Of a stretch of 64,000 bases of DNA, positions 58,904 through 64,000 are shown one piece after another. A model generated the notes under the pieces. That model was not told the origin of the DNA, ran no database searches, and saw only the letters and a program-made list of their open reading frames with translations. The DNA is from Flavobacteriales bacterium (GTDB taxonomy: Bacteria > Bacteroidota > Bacteroidia > Flavobacteriales > CAJXXR01). The translations under genes and the position numbers were made by a program. How positions within the stretch are numbered: the stretch's first letter is position 1; every line of letters begins with the position of its first letter. Location of the stretch: assembly GCA_025210805.1 (NCBI GenBank), contig JAOAQX010000006.1, forward strand, positions 124,001-188,000. Direction: 5' to 3'.

Positions 58904-59932
58904 ATGATTACCTGTAAAAATTGTACAACCGAACTAAGCACTGATGCTAAATATTGCCCAAAATGCGGGCAGAAAGCAGGAGAAAAGCTCACGATGGGCT
59001 TGTTATTTAAAGATACTGTATCAAATTACCTTTCATTTGATTCGGCATTTTTCAGAACGATATTCCCACTCATTTCCCGTCCAGGAAAAGTTGCTCGTGC
59101 CTTTTACGAAGGACAAAGGGCTCATTATTTTCATCCTGCCAAATTCTATCTATTCATTTCCTTCCTCTTTTTTCTTATCATTACACTTACAGATCGTGCA
59201 ATGGAAAGTGAATGTCCCGATTATTCTCCCACAAAATCGGAAGTGACAATTAAAAGTGATACCATTTGGGATACTCAAAATGACACTTTCTATGTTACAA
59301 AATCTTATGCAATTAACCACGGAAGCTCTATTGATAAACCAACTACTAAAACAGTTTCTGAGAATATAAACATTGAAGATTTACCTAGTAAAGATGAGCA
59401 AAAAGCACCAAAATCTTTAGAAGAAAACGATCCTTCGGCATTTAGTTTTAGTATTGACAATTGGGGCTTTTTTAATGACACTTGGGTGGGAAGAAAAAGC
59501 TCTATTGGATTTGGGAATCTCATAGAGAAAAAAGGAGGCGATTTTTTAAGTGTCATCGTTTCTCAAATTCCTCTGACAATTTTCCTGTCCATTCCTGTAT
59601 TTGCTTTTTTGTTTTGGTTAATACTCTTTAAACTAAAAATCGGTTATGCGGGTCATTTTGTCTTTAGTCTCTACTTTTTTGCCGTCTGTTATATTTTAAT
59701 GATGCCTTTACTCATTTTTGGCGACTATCTTGATTTTGAAGGAATATTTATCCTTGCCGGTTATGCTTTGGTTGTATTATTTTATCTCATATTGGCAATA
59801 CGGAAAATGTATCTTCTTAGCTGGTTTAAATCCATACTTACAGGGCTTATTCAATCGGCACTCTACCTTTTATTGATTGTTCCCATGACGGTTGTTGTGC
59901 TATTTTTGGTAGTGTTTATATGGTATAGTTAG
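58904..59932 (+). CDS. DUF3667 domain-containing membrane protein with zinc ribbon
   Basis: A 342-residue protein. The N-terminal zinc ribbon has the pairs CKNC and CPKCGQK (residues 4-24). The DUF3667 segment follows (FDSAFFRTIFPLISRPGKVAR, YEGQRAHYFHPAKFYLFISF) and then a helix, a long hydrophilic loop (residues 105-215) and four more helices. Family function unknown, widespread in Bacteroidota. No terminator or clear TAnnTTTG box was found for it. Confidence 0.88.
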   Translation: MITCKNCTTELSTDAKYCPKCGQKAGEKLTMGLLFKDTVSNYLSFDSAFFRTIFPLISRPGKVARAFYEGQRAHYFHPAKFYLFISFLFFLIITLTDRAMESECPDYSPTKSEVTIKSDTIWDTQNDTFYVTKSYAINHGSSIDKPTTKTVSENINIEDLPSKDEQKAPKSLEENDPSAFSFSIDNWGFFNDTWVGRKSSIGFGNLIEKKGGDFLSVIVSQIPLTIFLSIPVFAFLFWLILFKLKIGYAGHFVFSLYFFAVCYILMMPLLIFGDYLDFEGIFILAGYALVVLFYLILAIRKMYLLSWFKSILTGLIQSALYLLLIVPMTVVVLFLVVFIWYS

Positions 59933-60016
59933 GCTGTTGAAAATTTCTTCAAGGTTTTTCTTTGTATTAAAACGGTATAAAATCTGTAATAACAACCTAT
60001 GTCGCATAATTATCAA

Positions 60017-60024
60017 TAACTTTG
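60017..60024 (+). promoter_or_regulatory. -7 promoter box TAACTTTG(C) of era
   Basis: Exact TAnnTTTG match 21 bases before the era ATG at 60046; it rules out a start at the upstream TTG (60022), which lies inside the box. Confidence 0.7.
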
Positions 60025-60045
60025 CAGGTTCAAAACACAGGTATT

Positions 60046-60924
60046 ATGCATAAATCTGGATTCGTAAACATCATTGGAAACCCAAATGTGGGTAAATCAA
60101 CATTAATGAATGCTCTTCTTGGTGAAAAACTTTCTATTATCACCGCTAAGGCACAAACCACACGTCATCGTATTTTCGGAATTTTTAATGATGAAGAGAC
60201 TCAGATTGTATTTTCTGATACTCCAGGGATTATCAAACCGCATTATGGACTACAAACCAATATGATGCAGTTTGCAGAGGAAACTTTACGTGATGCGGAT
60301 ATCATGATCTTAATGATGACACCAAAAGAACGTAAGCTAAAGGATGAAAAATTCCTTAATTCTATTAAAAAAATGGAAATTCCTGTGCTTTTGTTGATCA
60401 ATAAAATTGATGCTTCGGATCAAGTGGAAGTGGAAAATGCTGTGGATTTTTGGCAAGTGGAACTTCCAAATGCCGAAATTATTCCTGTATCTGCACTTGA
60501 AAAGTTTAATACAGACTCTCTTTTGAACCGTATTAAAAGTCTTCTTTCAGAAGGCCCTCCATATTTTGATAAAGAAGCTCTTACAGACAAACCTGAACGA
60601 TTTTTTGTATCGGAAATTATTCGAGAAAAAATCTTATTAAATTATCAAAAAGAGATTCCATATTCTGTAGAAGTAGAAGTAGAATCTTTTAAAGAAGAAC
60701 CCAATATCACCAAAATATCTACCGTAATTTATGTTGCCAGAAATTCTCAAAAGGGAATAATCATCGGTCATAAAGGAAAGGACATCAAACGTGTTGGAAT
60801 CCAAGCTCGAAAAGACATAGAGAAATTCTTAGGAACTAAAGTTTTCTTAGAAATCTTTGTAAAAGTGAGCAAAAACTGGAGAGATAACGAGAAGTCTTTA
60901 AGAAAGTTTGGATATCAACAATAA
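60046..60924 (+). CDS. era: GTPase Era
   Basis: Assembly GTPase for the 30S ribosomal subunit that binds the 3' end of 16S rRNA. From the ATG at 60046 it has 292 residues. The G domain has GNPNVGKST (G1), TTRHR (G2), DTPG (G3), NKID (G4) and SAL (G5); the C-terminal KH domain has [13 protein letters not shown]. It lies 11 bases before der, so the two ribosome-assembly GTPases are co-transcribed. Confidence 0.97.
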   Translation: MHKSGFVNIIGNPNVGKSTLMNALLGEKLSIITAKAQTTRHRIFGIFNDEETQIVFSDTPGIIKPHYGLQTNMMQFAEETLRDADIMILMMTPKERKLKDEKFLNSIKKMEIPVLLLINKIDASDQVEVENAVDFWQVELPNAEIIPVSALEKFNTDSLLNRIKSLLSEGPPYFDKEALTDKPERFFVSEIIREKILLNYQKEIPYSVEVEVESFKEEPNITKISTVIYVARNSQKGIIIGHKGKDIKRVGIQARKDIEKFLGTKVFLEIFVKVSKNWRDNEKSLRKFGYQQ

Positions 60925-60935
60925 CACCACAAATC

Positions 60936-62240
60936 ATGTCAAATATAGTAGCTGTAGTAGGAAGACCCAATGTAGGGAAATCTACCCTTTTTAATAGATT
61001 AACACAAACTCGTCAAGCAATTGTAGATGAATTTAGTGGAGTAACACGAGATCGTCATTATGGTAAAGTGGAATGGAACGGTCAAATTTTCTCTTTGATA
61101 GATACGGGTGGATATGTTCAAGGTTCTGATGATGTTTTTGAGGCCGAAATTCGAAAACAAGTAGATTTAGCAATTGAAGAAGCCAATTTGATCATTTTCG
61201 TGGTGGATGTTATTTCTGGAATTACAGATTTAGATGAATCTGTGGCTCGTGTTCTTAGAAAGATTGATAAACCTACTTTGGTGGCCGTAAACAAAGTAGA
61301 TAATGGAGAAAGACTTATTGAAGCCAATGAATTTTATGGTTTAGGAATGGGAGAATTTTTCCCAATTTCTTCGATCAATGGTTCGGGTACTGGAGAATTG
61401 CTAGATGCAGTGACCTCAGAGCTTCCTCCTATTCCAGATGAATTAGAGTCTGGATTACCAAGATTCACACTAATCGGACGACCGAATGTGGGGAAATCAT
61501 CTATGCTAAATGCACTGCTTGGAAAAGAAAAAAATATTGTTACTGATATTGCTGGAACAACTAGAGACTCTTTAGATGTTGAGTATAATATGTATGGGCA
61601 TCATTTTATTATGGTGGATACGGCTGGTATTCGTAGAAAGAAAAAAGTAGCGGAAGACTTGGAATTTTATTCGGTGATGCGATCCATCCGTGCAATAGAG
61701 AATTCTGATGTTTGTATCATCATGCTAGATGCCACACGTACTTTAGATGCTCAAGATATCAATATCTTCCATTTGGCTCAAAAGAATGAAAAAGGAATTG
61801 TAGTTTTAGTAAACAAATGGGATTTGGTAGAAAAAGAAACCAATACCATTCGTGATATAGAAAATCAGATCCGAAAAAGAACAGCTCCTTTTTCAGATTT
61901 CCCAATTGTATTTACTTCTGCCCTTACTAAACAAAGGATTCACAAGGCTTTGGATGAGGCAATGAAAGTTTATGAAAGAAAAACCACCAAGATTTCAACA
62001 AGTAAACTCAACGATTTCTTCCTTCCAGTGGTAAATCATACTCCACCTCCTGCTACAAAAGGTAAATATATTAAAATCAAATATGTAACTCAGCTTCCTA
62101 CGGCAGTACCGAGTTTTGCATTTTTCTGTAATCTTCCACAATATATTAAGGATCCTTATAAGCGATTTTTGGAAAACAAACTGAGAGATCATTTCAATTT
62201 TTCGGGAGTTCCTGTGAGATTCTTTTTTAGAAAGAAATAG
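60936..62240 (+). CDS. der: GTPase Der
   Basis: Tandem GTPase for 50S subunit assembly. It is 434 residues with two G domains: [12 protein letters not shown]...DTGG...NKVD and [12 protein letters not shown]...DTAGIRRK...NKWD. A KH-like C-terminal domain follows ([15 protein letters not shown] to [11 protein letters not shown]). Second gene of the era-der operon; convergent with the sirtuin gene eight bases on. Confidence 0.98.
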   Translation: MSNIVAVVGRPNVGKSTLFNRLTQTRQAIVDEFSGVTRDRHYGKVEWNGQIFSLIDTGGYVQGSDDVFEAEIRKQVDLAIEEANLIIFVVDVISGITDLDESVARVLRKIDKPTLVAVNKVDNGERLIEANEFYGLGMGEFFPISSINGSGTGELLDAVTSELPPIPDELESGLPRFTLIGRPNVGKSSMLNALLGKEKNIVTDIAGTTRDSLDVEYNMYGHHFIMVDTAGIRRKKKVAEDLEFYSVMRSIRAIENSDVCIIMLDATRTLDAQDINIFHLAQKNEKGIVVLVNKWDLVEKETNTIRDIENQIRKRTAPFSDFPIVFTSALTKQRIHKALDEAMKVYERKTTKISTSKLNDFFLPVVNHTPPPATKGKYIKIKYVTQLPTAVPSFAFFCNLPQYIKDPYKRFLENKLRDHFNFSGVPVRFFFRKK

Positions 62241-62248
62241 AAAGTCAT

Positions 62249-63076
62249 TTATTGTAAAGCTTCAAATAGTTCTGATAAGAATATGCTTCCTTTTGTGGAA
62301 TATATTTCGCCATTGGGATAATCTTTTAAGAGTGAAGAAAAATGGGTTTCGTTTGGATTTACTTCTACTATTTGAGCTTTATTTCTATAGGCAATTTCGA
62401 AAATATGCTGGGGTAAATTCGTCATTCCTGTTGTACCTATAAGAATGAGTACCCCTGTTTCATTCGCAATTTTTAATGAGCTTTCCCACTTGAAGAATTC
62501 TTCATTATAATATTCATCAAACCACAAAACATGAGGCCTTAGCCATGCATGACATCTATCGCAGCTAAGCTTCGACCTTTCCTCTGCCGTTATTGAAGTC
62601 TTTTTTGTTCTATGTCTTAAATTAAGCTCTTTTGGAAAAGGGAACAACGTATTGGTACAATCATTACTGCACCGAACATAAGACAAATCTCCATGTATAA
62701 AATAACTATGAGATAAAGAATTTCCTGCCACTGTGTGTAGTCCGTCTACATTTTGAGAAATAAGGTGAAAGCTTTCAGGGTATTTCTTTTCGAGTTTATT
62801 GAGAATCAAATGTCCTATATTAGGCTTCACTTTTTCAGCCTCAGCTATTCTATATAAATACCATTTCCAAAGTTCCTCAGGGCATTTCTTAAACATCTTT
62901 TGGGTCGCCATTTCTTCTGGCATATAGTTTTTAGAACCTATGGTCCAATAGCCTTCTTTTCCTCTAAAAGTAGGAATTCCACTTTCGGCAGACAGTCCCG
63001 CTCCTATCATAAAAGTGATTTTTTGACGGGCTTTAATAGCGTTCTTACACTGTTGAAGAAGTTGTTTACTAATCAT
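62249..63076 (-). CDS. Sir2-family NAD-dependent protein deacylase
   Basis: Removes acyl groups from protein lysines with NAD. The 275-residue protein has GAGLSAESGIPTFRG (NAD loop), the catalytic SQNVDGLH, IHGDL with the active-site histidine, four cysteines of a zinc ribbon (RCSNDC and LSCDRCHAW), and GTTGMTNLPQ with the C-terminal VEVNPNET. The small insert between the cysteine pairs (about 35 residues) is longer than usual. It has no clear promoter box of its own and overlaps the terminator region of the next gene. Confidence 0.93.
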   Translation of the reverse strand: MISKQLLQQCKNAIKARQKITFMIGAGLSAESGIPTFRGKEGYWTIGSKNYMPEEMATQKMFKKCPEELWKWYLYRIAEAEKVKPNIGHLILNKLEKKYPESFHLISQNVDGLHTVAGNSLSHSYFIHGDLSYVRCSNDCTNTLFPFPKELNLRHRTKKTSITAEERSKLSCDRCHAWLRPHVLWFDEYYNEEFFKWESSLKIANETGVLILIGTTGMTNLPQHIFEIAYRNKAQIVEVNPNETHFSSLLKDYPNGEIYSTKGSIFLSELFEALQ

Positions 63077-63089
63077 CTGATCTTTTTTT

Positions 63090-63126
63090 CAAAAAAAAGA
63101 GCAACCCAAAATTAATTGGATTGCTC
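63090..63126 (-). terminator. rho-independent terminator after the T9SS cargo gene
   Basis: GAGCAAtCCAA / TTGGgTTGCTC stem on the minus strand with a six-base loop and eight T. Confidence 0.85.
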
Positions 63127-63151
63127 AAAACAATTATAAGAGGTAAATATT

Positions 63152-64000
63152 TTATTTATTTACCACAAACTTTTTACTAAGTACTTTATTTCCTAAAGTA
63201 ATTGTCACAAAATAAACTCCATTATTAAGGCTTGGTGCCACTTTTGAAAGAGCTATTTCGTTTTTATTTGCATTCAATTCATGAGAAACAATTCCGTAAG
63301 ACTTTCCTAGAATATCTTTTACTTCAATTCTTGCATCTTGAGCTAACTCTTCATTTTGGATATGGATAATTGCGTTTCCATTCGTCGGGTTTGGAGCAAT
63401 TGTCAACTCATTTTCTAAGGTTTCTTCTTCCACATTCAATGGAGCATTCGAAACTGTTAGATTGTCCATATAGAATGGGTTTCCACCTCGTCCGAAATAT
63501 TCGAATTTCAATTGAAGTTTAGAGCTGTTTAGCTTACTACCAATGTTTACAGAATATGTTTTCCAATCCGCTGCAGTTGGCTCCCAGTATGGGTTGTATA
63601 GAAGACTATCTCCATTAGTTACCATTCCTTCTTCCGCAACAGTGTTATACGCTGATGGATTTGTAGATAAGGTAGCTAGAATCTTCCAGTCTCCATTAGA
63701 AGCTCTATACATGATTCTTAGTCTATCGTCATTATCAACTAAAGAACGTTTTGCATAAGCATAGTCAAAGCTTAATTTTTTGTTTGCACTTCCTATTTTA
63801 GCATTTGTAAAATCCATTGTCTTAAATACCAATGAGCTTACATATTTTCCGCTATTTTTGTGAGAGGTTACTCTTACACAACCTGATCCATCTTTACCTG
63901 TCTCACCAGACCAGCTCCATCCTTTAATATTGTCATCTGGGTTAGTTGATGCAGTTCTTGCCCATCCACCATTTATTGATGAGAAGTTATTAAAAGTCAT
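63152..64000 (-). CDS. T9SS type A sorting-domain protein with cleaved-adhesin-like domain (5' end outside window)
   Basis: The visible part is 282 residues; the ATG at the very edge (63998-64000) is likely internal, so the true start is beyond the window. The region WARTASTNPDDNIKGWSWSG to YFGRGGNPFYMDNLTVSNAP is the beta-sandwich typical of choice-of-anchor/cleaved-adhesin domains. The last 80 residues are a T9SS type A sorting domain: IAPNPTNGNAIIHIQNEE, EVKDILGKSYG, LNNGVYFVTITLGNK, VLSKKFVVNK. It should be exported through the outer membrane and attached or released at the surface. Confidence 0.88.
   Translation of the reverse strand: MTFNNFSSINGGWARTASTNPDDNIKGWSWSGETGKDGSGCVRVTSHKNSGKYVSSLVFKTMDFTNAKIGSANKKLSFDYAYAKRSLVDNDDRLRIMYRASNGDWKILATLSTNPSAYNTVAEEGMVTNGDSLLYNPYWEPTAADWKTYSVNIGSKLNSSKLQLKFEYFGRGGNPFYMDNLTVSNAPLNVEEETLENELTIAPNPTNGNAIIHIQNEELAQDARIEVKDILGKSYGIVSHELNANKNEIALSKVAPSLNNGVYFVTITLGNKVLSKKFVVNK

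Noticed and set aside
1-64000. Looked for tRNA, rRNA, CRISPR arrays, IS elements, integrases and prophage genes
   Set aside because: No cloverleaf with a GGTTCGA-type arm in intergenic space, no regularly spaced long repeats, and no transposase or phage protein among the reading frames.

Overview
The window comes from a low-GC member of the Bacteroidota, most likely a Flavobacteriia-type marine or aquatic bacterium; I cannot name the genus. The evidence is: many -7 promoter boxes of the form TAnnTTTG in front of genes; a type IX secretion (T9SS) C-terminal sorting domain; Bacteroidota-typical families (IPExxxVDY protein next to pyk, DUF1800/DUF1501 pair, DUF3109, DUF3078, DUF3667, bacterial GGGP synthase); and many SPII lipoproteins. 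No rRNA, tRNA, IS element, prophage or CRISPR array was seen.

Layout. 1-5.3 kb: end of a TauE/SafE permease, rhodanese, panC-panD, IPExxxVDY gene with pyk, hemJ with DUF3109. 5.3-11.1 kb: a lipoprotein, the DUF1800/DUF1501 pair and a multi-pass membrane protein. 11.2-19.5 kb: ahcY, phosphopantetheinyl transferase plus GGGP synthase, a large membrane protein, purK-purE, an OmpA-family protein with an internal repeat array, an MscS channel. 19.7-23.8 kb: fibronectin-III surface protein convergent with a LytTR response regulator/TPR-histidine kinase pair. 24-30.8 kb: a large lipoprotein, rnhB, a glycosyltransferase, a flippase and another lipoprotein. 30.9-33.5 kb: paaABCD phenylacetyl-CoA epoxidase genes. 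33.8-40 kb: a secreted protein, then an mlaD / Fe-S oxidoreductase / holA / RluA operon. 40.1-48.8 kb: two small lipoproteins, two large surface proteins and a second LytTR regulator/TPR-kinase pair. 48.8-64 kb: mostly housekeeping genes (ribF, NUDIX, peroxiredoxin, metallophosphoesterase, LysE, DUF3078, queA, glutaryl-CoA-dehydrogenase-like enzyme, era, der, sirtuin) plus a toxin-antitoxin pair and a T9SS-secreted protein cut by the window end.

Most interesting signal. Three surface proteins (19753, 41712 and the minus-strand gene starting at 45183) share one N-terminal module (IGIGT...P..S..LD..S..KG.L.PR). All three lie beside one of two LytTR regulator plus TPR/HisKA_2 kinase pairs. In front of each start codon, 62-71 bases away, is a short direct repeat with a 21-base period, in the same orientation relative to the gene. 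LytTR regulators such as AgrA bind direct repeats about two helical turns apart, so this looks like a duplicated system in which a LytTR two-component pair controls its own adhesin-like surface proteins. The second kinase has a degenerate ATP-binding region.

Non-coding signals. There is a degenerate dispersed intergenic repeat family of about 100-135 bases (five long copies and at least three fragments). A strong candidate small RNA lies at 53541-53632 (promoter box, 13-bp hairpin, terminator, no gene), and a weaker one on the minus strand at about 41294-41420. Two promoter boxes sit 4-5 bases before the start codon, suggesting leaderless mRNAs. All coordinates, motifs and repeats were read by eye; no database search was run.
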